A DNA stretch of 9,472 nt from Acidobacteriaceae bacterium (GCA_019246575.1 JAFAQG010000367.1:1-9472); one strand, 5' to 3'; counted from the first letter of the stretch, positions 1-7,363 are shown. The notes: generated from the letters alone by a model not told the origin. Numbers and translations are program-made.

Positions 1-2358
1 AGCTGCTGAGAGGTCCGCTCTGTTATTGAGCTTTTCCTCATCGTGGATGGTTCTAGAGAAAGTCAGGAGGTCGTGAATCAAAGCCTCCATACGGTTTACA
101 CTTTGGTGGATGATGGCTGCATATTGCTTTGCCTGAGGATGCTCACCGATGTGGCGCCTCATTAAAAGCTGGGTATAGATATTGATCATCCGTAGCGGTT
201 CCTGTAGGTCATGGCTTGCAACGTAGGCAAACTCCTCAAGCTCACGGTTTGCACGTTCAAGATCCTGCCTAGCAACGACATGCGCCGTCACTTCTGTAAG
301 AACCGCAATCAACCCGGCAACGGTGCCATCAGACTCGCGAAAAGGATTGTAAGCGACGTTAAACCAGTGGTCTTCCACCGCACCGTCGCGGTCGGCGTCG
401 TAGGGGATATAGAGTTCGTTCGCTAGGAAGGGCTCACCTGTTGCAAGAACGCTGTTAAAGGCGTCCCAGACTGTTTGTCTGACCTCTGGAACAACATCGG
501 CAAAGCGACGACCTAGGAGTTCACGGCCGGGAAACATTGCCTGATAACTCGGGTTTGCAAGTTCAACAACGAAGTCTCGACCGCGGAAAACAACAATGGC
601 AACTGGCGCCTGCCGGAAGACCTGCTGAAGCTTTTGTTCGCTCTCGGCGAGTGCCCGCTCGATTCGCCGCCGTTCTGTTACATCGCGAGTTGCACCGGCT
701 ACCGCCTCCACGAGCCCTTCTTCCGAAAACACAGGAACAAAGATGTACTCGTAGTATCTGGTTTCACCGGTTGGCGCGGTAAACGGGGTTTCGTCTCGTA
801 AGGGTGCCTTCGTAGCTATGACTTCTTGAATCTGTCGTTGTAATCGTTCGGCCAGTTCGGGAGGGTAGTCGAGTTCGAAGAAGTCCTTCCCCACAGCCTC
901 ATCGAACGACTTCTGCCAGAGGGAGAGCAGAGCGCGATTGATATAGGTAAAGTGCCCCTGCAAATCGAAGATGTACGTGAAATCGGGAGAGTTAGACAAT
1001 GCTGCATCAAAAGTGTGCCACTGCTGCCGCAAATGCGCTTCTGCCTGCTTCTGTTCCTCGATATCCGTGCAGGTACCGAACCACCGCACAATCTGGCCCG
1101 ACTCGTCTCGGATGGGCAAGGCTCGGCCAAGAAACCAGCGATAGACCCCGTCGTGGCGCCGACAGCGATACTCAACTTCGTACTTTTCGCCAGTTGCTAA
1201 ACTATGCCTCCACCGTGCCCAAGCTCGCTCTTGGTCATCAGGATGAAAGAAGCCGTTCCATCCTTCACCGGCGGATTGTGTCGACGTCGTCCCTGTGTAC
1301 TCGTACCAGCGCTGGTTATACCACTCGTGGTAACCATCCGGCCGGGTCACCCAGACAAGCTGGGGCATGGAGTCCGCCACCTGCCGGAACTCGTCCTCAG
1401 CACGTTTCCGGGCTGTTATGTCTTGAGCAACACCAGCGACTCGGTAGATGCTGCCGGCTGCATCTCGAATCGGAAATGCACGATCGGAGATCCAACGCTG
1501 TTCGCCACTGAGCGACCGGAGGCGGTATTCGACATTGAATTTCCCGACCGCCATATCTCTTTCGAAAGCTTCACGCACACGATCAGCGTCGTCAGGGTGG
1601 ATCAGTCGATTCCATGCCTGCAAGTCGCCGTTGAACACGTCTTGTGAAAGGCCGGCAACAGCCTTAACCGAAGGGCTCACGTACAGAAGCCGCCTCTGGG
1701 GAAAATCGGTCAACCAGAATACGTCCGTGATGTTCTCGGCCAGGAGCTGAAAGCGATGCTCGCTTTCCCGGCGTTCTTCTTCAGCGTGCTGCCTCTCCTT
1801 CGTAAGCTGCTTGATCTCTGATAACTCGCGGCTACGAAGAAACAGTTCGGCTTCCATTTTGTCAGCTCGAATGCGTTCGGCTTCTGCGAGCCGTCCGTGC
1901 TCAGCCTCTATCCGCTTCAACTTCAGAAACTCGGTGACATCTTCGACCCGATGAATGATGCATTGCACGCTGCCATCGTCATTTAAGACCGGAGAGTTCA
2001 CCGGACTCCAATAACGTTCCTCAAATGCACCGCCATGGTCTGAAGGTCGGCGTACATCGTATTTCTGTACGGCCATGGCGTCAGCTGCCCGTGTCGTTAG
2101 TACTCGTCGTAGCGAGGCGTGAAGATTTGCTACACCGGTAGCCTGCGGATCATCTGGGTTGTCAGGAAACACCTCGAAAAGAGCATGGCCGAGAATTTCG
2201 CCGCGCTTCGTTAAGGTTGCGTCGGCATAAGCGTCACTGACTCCGATGATGGTATACACCGGGTCGTTTGGCAGCAGGACCAGAAACAGTCCGGGGGCAG
2301 CCTCGAAGAGTTTCTGGTAATCCGGTGAGCTTGTGCCGGCCGATGTATTGAGCTTCAT
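1..2358 (-). CDS. Multi-PAS sensor histidine kinase, partial (3' end beyond left edge)
   Basis: The frame is open from an ATG at 2358 to base 1, giving 786 residues with no stop. It reads as a cytoplasmic sensor kinase: no membrane segment is visible. Five PAS-like domains lie at about residues 13-146, 203-318, 324-438, 446-562 and 574-692. The second and third carry the HPDD motif and a closing DIT/DIE typical of the PAS_3 type. A charged helical linker fills residues 147-200. A HisKA dimerisation domain follows at about 703-773, with phosphoacceptor His716 in the H-box YVASHDLQEPLR. The HATPase catalytic domain should continue off the left edge. The start is chosen because its ATG overlaps the stop of the upstream ribbon-helix-helix gene (ATGA), implying translational coupling. 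No response regulator is in view, so the partner is unknown. The ligands of the PAS domains cannot be told from sequence. Family assignment is very likely; signal and output are unknown. Confidence 0.93.
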   Translation of the reverse strand, partial: MKLNTSAGTSSPDYQKLFEAAPGLFLVLLPNDPVYTIIGVSDAYADATLTKRGEILGHALFEVFPDNPDDPQATGVANLHASLRRVLTTRAADAMAVQKYDVRRPSDHGGAFEERYWSPVNSPVLNDDGSVQCIIHRVEDVTEFLKLKRIEAEHGRLAEAERIRADKMEAELFLRSRELSEIKQLTKERQHAEEERRESEHRFQLLAENITDVFWLTDFPQRRLLYVSPSVKAVAGLSQDVFNGDLQAWNRLIHPDDADRVREAFERDMAVGKFNVEYRLRSLSGEQRWISDRAFPIRDAAGSIYRVAGVAQDITARKRAEDEFRQVADSMPQLVWVTRPDGYHEWYNQRWYEYTGTTSTQSAGEGWNGFFHPDDQERAWARWRHSLATGEKYEVEYRCRRHDGVYRWFLGRALPIRDESGQIVRWFGTCTDIEEQKQAEAHLRQQWHTFDAALSNSPDFTYIFDLQGHFTYINRALLSLWQKSFDEAVGKDFFELDYPPELAERLQRQIQEVIATKAPLRDETPFTAPTGETRYYEYIFVPVFSEEGLVEAVAGATRDVTERRRIERALAESEQKLQQVFRQAPVAIVVFRGRDFVVELANPSYQAMFPGRELLGRRFADVVPEVRQTVWDAFNSVLATGEPFLANELYIPYDADRDGAVEDHWFNVAYNPFRESDGTVAGLIAVLTEVTAHVVARQDLERANRELEEFAYVASHDLQEPLRMINIYTQLLMRRHIGEHPQAKQYAAIIHQSVNRMEALIHDLLTFSRTIHDEEKLNNRADLSAA

Positions 2359-2558
2359 TTGCTGCGCCGCGACCCCTGTTCGGTGAACTTTGATTTTGAC
2401 TGCTGCCCCTTTTCGGTCCGAAGGCGAAGGGCTTTATAAGCCCGGAGCGCTTCACGAACCAGTTCGCTCATGGTCCGGTTTTCAGAACGGGCGATTTCCT
2501 CTGCCCAGCTATGCATCTCGGGCGGCAGTGACACTGAAAGTACTTTCGATATGCGCAT
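2355..2558 (-). CDS. Ribbon-helix-helix (CopG-type) DNA-binding protein
   Basis: This 67-residue protein has the ribbon-helix-helix layout. A short N-terminal strand (SKVLSVSLPPEM, residues 4-15) would insert into the DNA major groove. Helix one is about residues 16-27, the turn is near NRT, and helix two (SELVREALRAYKAL) runs from about 31 to 44. A Lys/Arg/Ser-rich, probably disordered tail ends the protein. Such proteins bind short inverted repeats as dimers and commonly repress their own promoter. The start ATG has only a weak upstream GGGTAGAG. The stop TGA overlaps the start of the multi-PAS kinase by four bases, so the two are almost certainly co-translated. Resemblance to ParD/CopG antitoxins is structural only: no toxin gene lies beside it, so a regulator is the better call. 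The DNA target is unknown. Confidence 0.85.
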   Translation of the reverse strand: MRISKVLSVSLPPEMHSWAEEIARSENRTMSELVREALRAYKALRLRTEKGQQSKSKFTEQGSRRSK

Positions 2559-2706
2559 GAAACTCTACCCGTCCTACAAAGTATGACTTATGCGCACCCG
2601 CCAGCGGGAAATTAGAAACCAGAAGGAGCGAGGTCGGGGCATTATGAGGCCCGTTCGTCTTAGGGAGGCGCATCAACCCATGCCCACTTATCCGGTACGG
2701 TAGCTA
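2559..2706 (-). promoter_or_regulatory. Probable promoter region of the RHH-kinase operon, with two small dyads
   Basis: This non-coding stretch lies directly upstream of the ribbon-helix-helix gene. It holds two adjacent inverted repeats: AAGT-ATG-ACTT at 2579-2589 and CCCGC-CA-GCGGG at 2597-2608. Either could be an operator for the adjacent DNA-binding protein, since that family binds short dyads and often autoregulates. No convincing -35/-10 pair for a housekeeping sigma factor was found; CATACT at about 2581-2586 on the minus strand is the best -10-like string. The rest shows nothing recognisable. The assignment as a promoter is from position only. Confidence 0.35.
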
Positions 2707-3001
2707 CTACGAGCGCCACACAATAGTCGCTTCCAACCGCGAACCGATGGGATCGGCAATCCATGTGATCGTGTTGGCGCCTTTTTTGAGATTCGTGTCT
2801 GGCTCGGCGTTACGGAACGATAGATCCGCTGTAGTCGGGAAGGATTTATAAATCTAGCCCGCTCCGCAGGTTGGGAATGAGATACAGGGTTAACAGTAAA
2901 GTGACCGGAAGCTCCACAGCAAGCAAAGTATTTGAGTCTGGCCAGTCCGGAACATCAGAATCAGAGGTGTTTGAAATGATTCTTGTTCGATGAAGCTTCA
3001 T
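2707..3001 (-). pseudogene. Decayed small gene, unknown function (short ORF plus coding-like 3' fragment)
   Basis: Two reading frames suggest one broken gene. The first starts at ATG 3001, just after an AGGAGA ribosome-binding-like sequence, and runs 51 residues to a TAA at 2846-2848. It contains a hydrophobic stretch, LPVTLLLTLYLIPNL, at residues 31-45. The second is an open, startless frame from 2853 down to a TAG at 2707-2709, 48 residues, with protein-like composition including ANTITWIADPIGSRLEATIV. Compared with the second repeat copy (8418-8500), this copy lacks five bases (a tandem AGCCC unit) near 2857. The other copy reads through that point in one frame as LIPNLQSGLGWIRKSF. Restoring the five bases here would join the frames except for a TAG where the other copy has TGG. 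I do not recognise the family. An alternative is a genuine 51-residue protein followed by unrelated sequence. Confidence 0.35.
2831..2908. repeat. Diverged dispersed repeat, copy 1
   Basis: This 78-base stretch aligns with 8418-8500 in the same orientation. By eye there are about 12 mismatches over 78 aligned bases and one 5-base gap, so roughly 85% identity. The best conserved core is GCAGGTTGGGAATGAGATAC at 2866-2885. Both copies lie in gaps between minus-strand genes. Here it overlaps the decayed small gene, so the repeat may be a remnant of a coding sequence instead of a mobile element. No terminal inverted repeats or target duplications are visible. Confidence 0.8.
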
Positions 3002-3002
3002 T

Positions 3003-3017
3003 TCTCCTATCAGGAGA
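3003..3017. promoter_or_regulatory. Perfect short hairpin covering a Shine-Dalgarno-like sequence
   Basis: TCTCCT-ATC-AGGAGA forms a 6-bp perfect stem with a 3-base loop. On the minus strand the downstream arm is AGGAGA, immediately before the ATG at 3001, so folding would hide that ribosome-binding sequence. There is no T-run after it on either strand, which argues against an intrinsic terminator. It sits between the exported-protein gene and the decayed small gene. Confidence 0.45.
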
Positions 3018-3046
3018 CAGCATGCGTTCGTGATCTTTCTGCGCTA

Positions 3047-3856
3047 TCAGCGATCATGCAAAGGCGCAGGGCTGCCGTCAGACCAGTTTGGCGTTACCAC
3101 GATATAGGTCGTCAAAGGTTCTGGGGCGCTCTGAAACTGGGGATTCAAGAAAACAGGTGAGTGTTCGGCATCGGCGCCCCATTCCGACCCGTCGGATCGG
3201 TTACCGTAAAACATGAGGTGCGGATGCCAATGTACCACGCCATCGCCCAAGTAGCTGGCCTTCGCCATCATGTAGGACATCGACCCTGCCTCGAGCGCCG
3301 GGAGTTCCTTGCGCGTCACCACCTCCCTGAGCCGGGCAGTCATTTGAGCCTTTGTCAAGCCAGCCAAGACGAACTCGGTCCTCTTGAAAGTGATCGGCAA
3401 AACGGACCGCGCGGCAGGGGGATTGAAGCAAATAGCTCCCCGCACCTTCGGGTTCCAAAATTCCGCCCAGTCCATTGGTCCCATCCAGGCGCGTTCAACA
3501 AGACACACAAAGCCGTTCTTGCCCTTTTGCGCCGCTTCGTACCCGCTACGCTTCAACACCATGATGGTGGCGTCGCGGGAGATCGCGGCCGGGGCAGCGC
3601 TGCGTGCCAGAGCCGTCTCTGCCTCAACGTCGGTGTCCAGATATTCAGCCACGGGCGCCATCCATGCATAGGATGGCGCGCCGGCAGACTGGGCATGCAC
3701 CTTCTCGCTTACGCCGACAGCCAGCGTGACTACCAGGCTGTAGAACGCTGCATTGACTCGGAAAGATATTGCAGCACCGCCCTTCCCATAACCTAAAAAG
3801 TCAACTTTATAGTCAACTGCAGTTGCCGTGGATTGCTGGAAAACGCCTGGCTCCAC
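3047..3856 (-). CDS. Uncharacterised exported protein with HWHPH motif
   Basis: I do not recognise this 269-codon product. Its N-terminal part includes a basic then hydrophobic segment (about residues 33-56, ending VHAQ-S) that fits a Sec signal peptide with cleavage after AQ; the mature part would be about 213 residues. The mature part has two cysteines (118 and 143), which could form a disulfide. It is rich in aromatic residues around 124-134 and carries HWHPH at 209-213, which could bind a metal. The end is a proline- and Gly/Ser-rich tail. The frame opens at a GTG (3856) 64 bases inside the end of the TonB-dependent receptor gene, without a good ribosome-binding site. No other ATG, GTG or TTG occurs in frame before the signal peptide, so the true start is uncertain. 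An ATG at 3789 behind the receptor stop is in a different frame and soon stops. Same-strand overlap suggests co-transcription with the receptor. Confidence 0.65.
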   Translation of the reverse strand: MEPGVFQQSTATAVDYKVDFLGYGKGGAAISFRVNAAFYSLVVTLAVGVSEKVHAQSAGAPSYAWMAPVAEYLDTDVEAETALARSAAPAAISRDATIMVLKRSGYEAAQKGKNGFVCLVERAWMGPMDWAEFWNPKVRGAICFNPPAARSVLPITFKRTEFVLAGLTKAQMTARLREVVTRKELPALEAGSMSYMMAKASYLGDGVVHWHPHLMFYGNRSDGSEWGADAEHSPVFLNPQFQSAPEPLTTYIVVTPNWSDGSPAPLHDR

Positions 3857-5877
3857 TGCCCGAAATTTGCCGAGGTCGGCTCAATGGTGGTCCGAGCCAA
3901 ATCACCAGCAATCGTACCGGCCCCATAATTCACGGCAGCGACGTCGCTGAGGCTCCCGCCAACGTATTGAGGATGGTTGAAGATATTCAAGGCGCGAACC
4001 GAGAATTCCAGGCTGTAGCGCTCCGTTACGCTGAACCGCTTCAGGGCCGTGACGTCGATGTTGTTGATCGGATTCATGTTCAGAAGGCTCCTTCCACCGT
4101 TCGGCAGGGTGCCTTGCGGCGAAGCAACGAAGCGGGCATTGGGATTATTCGCCATGTAAGCAACAACAGGAGGCGTCACTCCGGAGGGCTCCGCCGGACA
4201 GACCGGGGCAGTTGGGCCGGAGCAGAGCGGCGCGGTGCCCGTTCCGATAATGTTCATTCCGCCGGGGTTTATCATGACACGATCCGGCGCGCTGTCACCG
4301 TTCAGATTCGAATCCACGGCGCTCTGGGGCGTAACCAATTGGCCAGTCTGGTACTGGTAGACGGGCGCCAGTTCCCAATTTCCAACAATATTTTTCATGA
4401 ACCAGTTTCTGTTCCTGAAATAAGGCGCGTCGTAAATCATCGAAAGCACCACGCGGTTCCGATGATCCAGCAGGGACGAAGCGCGTTCCGTAGTGAGATT
4501 CTGAAAATCCTGCGGGCGGCGCGGCGCCAGAACCGTCGAGTCGAGCGCGTCGGTGGAATTGTCTATGGCATGGCTCCAAGTATAGGACCCTTGAAATTGC
4601 AATCCGTTCGATAGGCGCCGGGTCAACTGATTGGACCAACCATGATATATGGAGTTCCCGACCGGCATAAAAGCTGTAATGGGGCTCACGAAACCAGCAT
4701 CGGCGTACGCAGGGACGATGTTTCCGCCGTTGCCGTATGCCGTCTGCAGGGCGGGTAAAGTGCTGCTGAGCGAGTTTAGGGCGGCTGCGCTCGGCATCGT
4801 AAAGTAAACCGGCAGAGCGTTAGCCGGGTTGACGGTGGGCTGTCTGTTGAGTTGGACCTGCATCGGCAGGAACAGACCGCGCGTGCCGACATAGCGGCTT
4901 TCAAAAACGTAATTACTCGCAAAAACATGCTGGACGCCGAAGTTCCAGTTATAAGCCTCGGGTCGTTTCTGATCCGGAATAAAGCCAGCCGTGGCGGCTC
5001 TCGCCGCAGCGCCCTCCGGGATAGCAACCGAGGTGTTAGACGGAATTCCTCCTCCCGCGAGGAAACCTGTGTTGTTCAAACCGGTTACGTCCACCGTTGT
5101 ACTTAATTGCGGAGGCAAAGTGGAACCGCCCAGATTGTCATACAGGACATCAGCGGTGATGCCGAAACCAGCGCGGATCGACGTCTTGCCGCTTGTGCCG
5201 GGTGAGTAGGCGATCCCTACGCGAGGCATGAAGTTTTTCTTCTGTGCGAGGGGGGAATGAAAGCTGATCAGGCCGGGAACACTGGCGCTCGAGTTCAAGC
5301 TCTGGCTATTCTGGCCTAGCGGAACAGACATATATTCATAACGCAATCCGAGATTGAGGGTCAGGTTTGGGCGAATCTTCCAGTTATCGTTGCCGTAAAA
5401 GCCGAGATACGCCTGATTCTGATAATAGGTCACATGGCCGAGCCCGCGCTGCGCGATTCCATCAGGGTTGTAGTCGAATAAGTAATCGGAGAGGTAACTC
5501 CACTCATAGTCGCCGCGCGCCCGTTGCGTAAAGCTGGAAGGCGAAATGGAACTCCAGCCGTCGAAGCCGAACTTTATACTATGGCTCCCTTTGGTCCAGC
5601 TGAGGTTGTCGGTAGCCTGATAGAGATTCTGGATCGTGTATTGGGGCGCGCTCGAGTCGGGGCCAAAGGCGGCATTGAGCTCAAACACGTTTATGTTGGG
5701 AAATTGATCCAGGCCAGGGAAGCTTTGATTTCCAGAAACTGGAAGAGTCTGGTTGAAACGATTGAAACCCAGACGGAATTCATTCAGGAGAGTGGGCGTG
5801 AAGGTATGATATTCCGAGATTGTCGCGAGATACGCATTCACGGGTTCAACCGCAAAAAAAAACGGAAGGGAAGCCAT
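3793..5877 (-). CDS. Oar-like TonB-dependent receptor, C-terminal barrel part (frameshifted)
   Basis: This frame encodes the beta-barrel of the receptor whose signal peptide and plug are read from the adjoining frame. It opens at an ATG (5877) inside the overlap. The true join is at the T9 run, from the codons GCG GTT GAA onward (AVEPVNAYL), giving 686 residues. The barrel shows typical Oar-like family strings: LNEFRLGFNRFN near the start, NWKIRPNLTLNLGLRYEY, FMPRVGIAYSP and SYTWSHAIDNSTDALD. It ends LQLTIKLTF, with a C-terminal Phe as expected for outer-membrane barrels recognised by the BAM machinery. No signal peptide precedes it in this frame, so alone it could not reach the outer membrane. 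Its stop lies inside the downstream exported-protein frame. The substrate is unknown; such receptors are numerous in acidobacteria and often thought to import glycans or other large nutrients. Confidence 0.9.
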   Translation of the reverse strand: MASLPFFFAVEPVNAYLATISEYHTFTPTLLNEFRLGFNRFNQTLPVSGNQSFPGLDQFPNINVFELNAAFGPDSSAPQYTIQNLYQATDNLSWTKGSHSIKFGFDGWSSISPSSFTQRARGDYEWSYLSDYLFDYNPDGIAQRGLGHVTYYQNQAYLGFYGNDNWKIRPNLTLNLGLRYEYMSVPLGQNSQSLNSSASVPGLISFHSPLAQKKNFMPRVGIAYSPGTSGKTSIRAGFGITADVLYDNLGGSTLPPQLSTTVDVTGLNNTGFLAGGGIPSNTSVAIPEGAAARAATAGFIPDQKRPEAYNWNFGVQHVFASNYVFESRYVGTRGLFLPMQVQLNRQPTVNPANALPVYFTMPSAAALNSLSSTLPALQTAYGNGGNIVPAYADAGFVSPITAFMPVGNSIYHGWSNQLTRRLSNGLQFQGSYTWSHAIDNSTDALDSTVLAPRRPQDFQNLTTERASSLLDHRNRVVLSMIYDAPYFRNRNWFMKNIVGNWELAPVYQYQTGQLVTPQSAVDSNLNGDSAPDRVMINPGGMNIIGTGTAPLCSGPTAPVCPAEPSGVTPPVVAYMANNPNARFVASPQGTLPNGGRSLLNMNPINNIDVTALKRFSVTERYSLEFSVRALNIFNHPQYVGGSLSDVAAVNYGAGTIAGDLARTTIEPTSANFGQWSQAFSSNPRQLQLTIKLTF

Positions 5878-7189
5878 TGGTATCTATGTTTCCGGTCCGG
5901 TTTAAGATGAAACGTCCGCGAATGGAATCTTTATCCGAAATGTTATAGTCGACCGAGCCTACTCCTAATTCGTTGTTCGTATATGCCGGAAGCGACGAAG
6001 AGATTTCTCCCACCGGGATGGTAAGCGCGCCGGGAGCTCCGGTAACCGCAAAGACACCGGTCCCGATACTTTCGTTACTTCCGGGGCCGGGTGCAACCAG
6101 AATCGACGCTTGATTAGGCAGCGTGGCAGGGTTGGCTGCCGTTGTGGCTGTACCCAGATACTTCTGAAACTGCGCCAAGTTGTTTCGATTAATGCCGGGT
6201 AACCCGGCAAGCGTGGTGTAACCAGCCGCCGTAGGAGCGTAATAATACGTGGAGCTGGTTCCGCCGATCGGGTTATATTCGTAATCGACGAAGAAGAACA
6301 ACTTGTCGCGCTTGATCGGACCGCCGAAGTTGCCCCCAAATCGATTCTCATCGAAGCGGGGATGCAAAGGATTGCCTTCGACGTAGTTCAAGTTATCGGC
6401 GGCGTTGAGATTCCGATTCTGGAAGTACTCGTAAAGCGCTCCATGAAACGCATTGGTTCCGCTCTTCACTACCTGATTGAACTGCCCGCCGGAAGAATGG
6501 CCGAAATCCGGCGAAAACTGGTTCTGAAGAGCGCTGAACTCAGATACGGCGTCGTTTGGCACCGTTACGGCCGGCCCTGTGACTGATAAGACGTTATTGT
6601 CCACGCCTTCAATCGTGAAATTGTTATTTGTCGGGCGCTGACCGCCGACAGACGGCCCCGTGCCGTATCCCGCACCGCCGGGGGTCGTTACTCCGGCGCT
6701 CAGCAGCGCGAGGTTGATCACGCCCGAGCCGCTGCTGGCCGAAGGTAAGTCGGTGGCCTGTTTAGCCTCGAACGTAGTTTGAATCTGAGAAGTTGTCGTG
6801 TCGATAGCGGCAGCGGACGTATTCACTTCAACGGTCGTGCTGGACTTGCCAATCTGCAGCGTTACGTTAACCGTTACCGTTTGATTGATGTCGACCGCAA
6901 TGTCATTTACGGCTGACTTGGTGAATCCGCCTGCGTCGACAACAACCGAGTACTTACCGGCAAGCAGGTTCTGAATCCGATATTCACCGGATGAGGTGGA
7001 CACTGTCGAATTTTCCACGCCTGTGGAGATGTTCCTGGCAACCACAGCCGCGCCAGGCAGGGTGGCGCCTGACTGGTCATAGATTGTTCCCTGAATGTTT
7101 CCGCTCGTTTGCTGACCGGAAAGCAGAATGCCGAATGAAAAGAAACCCAGTACAAGCGCGGTGCTAATCCGCAAATTGAAACAGCTCAT
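5846..7189 (-). CDS. Oar-like TonB-dependent receptor, N-terminal plug part (frameshifted)
   Basis: This is the first 447 codons of an outer-membrane receptor. A Sec signal peptide occupies residues 1-26 or so (hydrophobic ALVLGFFSFGILL). A carboxypeptidase-regulatory-like domain follows at about 31-113 (GTIYDQSGATLPGA; SGEYRIQNLLAGKYSV), then the plug at about 123-245 (GGQRPTNNNFTIEGVDNN). RFGGNFGGPIKRDKLFFF at 283-300 is a family hallmark. The ATG at 7189 is preferred because a strong GGGAG lies seven bases upstream and it begins the signal peptide; the frame extends further up to a TTG at 7360, but that sequence is not protein-like. After residue 445 the frame runs through the T9 stretch into CG and a stop. 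Dropping one T continues it into the downstream barrel frame, for 1131 residues in total. As written, the product lacks the barrel and should not function. Confidence 0.9.
   Translation of the reverse strand: MSCFNLRISTALVLGFFSFGILLSGQQTSGNIQGTIYDQSGATLPGAAVVARNISTGVENSTVSTSSGEYRIQNLLAGKYSVVVDAGGFTKSAVNDIAVDINQTVTVNVTLQIGKSSTTVEVNTSAAAIDTTTSQIQTTFEAKQATDLPSASSGSGVINLALLSAGVTTPGGAGYGTGPSVGGQRPTNNNFTIEGVDNNVLSVTGPAVTVPNDAVSEFSALQNQFSPDFGHSSGGQFNQVVKSGTNAFHGALYEYFQNRNLNAADNLNYVEGNPLHPRFDENRFGGNFGGPIKRDKLFFFVDYEYNPIGGTSSTYYYAPTAAGYTTLAGLPGINRNNLAQFQKYLGTATTAANPATLPNQASILVAPGPGSNESIGTGVFAVTGAPGALTIPVGEISSSLPAYTNNELGVGSVDYNISDKDSIRGRFILNRTGNIDTNGFPSVFFCG
5854..5862 (-). other. Homopolymer frameshift site in the TonB-dependent receptor
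   Basis: Nine A on the plus strand read as T9 in the coding sense. The N-terminal frame reads GTT TTT TTT TGC GGT TGA and stops. With eight T it would read GTT TTT TTT GCG GTT GAA, continuing directly into the barrel frame (VFF-AVEP). The protein sequence on both sides is family-consistent up to the run, which places the frame change here. It may be a sequencing error, a real mutation, phase variation or RNA-polymerase slippage. Confidence 0.85.
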
Positions 7190-7196
7190 AATATTT

Positions 7197-7201
7197 CTCC
7201 C
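7197..7201 (-). promoter_or_regulatory. Ribosome-binding site deciding the receptor start
   Basis: GGGAG on the minus strand lies seven bases before the ATG at 7189 and directly precedes a signal peptide. It is the reason for choosing this start over the TTG at 7360. Confidence 0.8.
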
Positions 7202-7363
7202 ACGCCAGGACGTAGCAGGGTAAGAAGGCCGCCTGCCCCGACAGGCGCAGCTTTCCCTCCTCGCGTCGCGAACCTCATTTCCCCTTACAAATGTTAGATT
7301 GACGAAACTCGCCAAACTCATCGGTCCCGGCAAGAAAAATTGCCATCGCGCAGCGCGCAACCG
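7202..7363 (-). promoter_or_regulatory. Receptor leader region with a small GC-rich hairpin
   Basis: This gap separates the sigma factor stop from the receptor ribosome-binding site and presumably holds the receptor promoter. At 7230-7247 CGCCTG and CAGGCG pair across a 6-base loop, about 40 bases before the start codon. At 7337-7352 a weak stem, GGCAA...TTGCC on the minus strand, encloses TTTTTC; it is a poor terminator candidate for the sigma gene. No promoter elements are clear enough to place. Confidence 0.35.

Noticed and set aside
999..1647. Plus-strand ORFs of 147-170 codons opposite the histidine kinase.
   Set aside because: They are antisense to clear PAS domains on the minus strand and low in protein-like character.
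2355..2558. Toxin-antitoxin antitoxin call for the ribbon-helix-helix protein.
   Set aside because: No toxin-sized gene adjoins it; the neighbour it overlaps is a histidine kinase.
3161..4614. Long plus-strand ORFs (211 and 281 codons) opposite the exported protein and the receptor barrel.
   Set aside because: They are antisense to well-supported minus-strand genes, have no family-like motifs, and are expected from GC-rich codon bias.
7301..7328. ECF-type promoter resemblance before the receptor: GGGAC and CGTC on the minus strand.
   Set aside because: The spacer is about 19 bases, longer than the usual 16-17 for ECF promoters, and the -35 match is imperfect.
7190..7360. N-terminal extension of the receptor from a TTG at 7360.
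   Set aside because: The added 57 residues are Arg/Cys-rich and not family-like, while the ATG at 7189 has a strong ribosome-binding site and starts a signal peptide.
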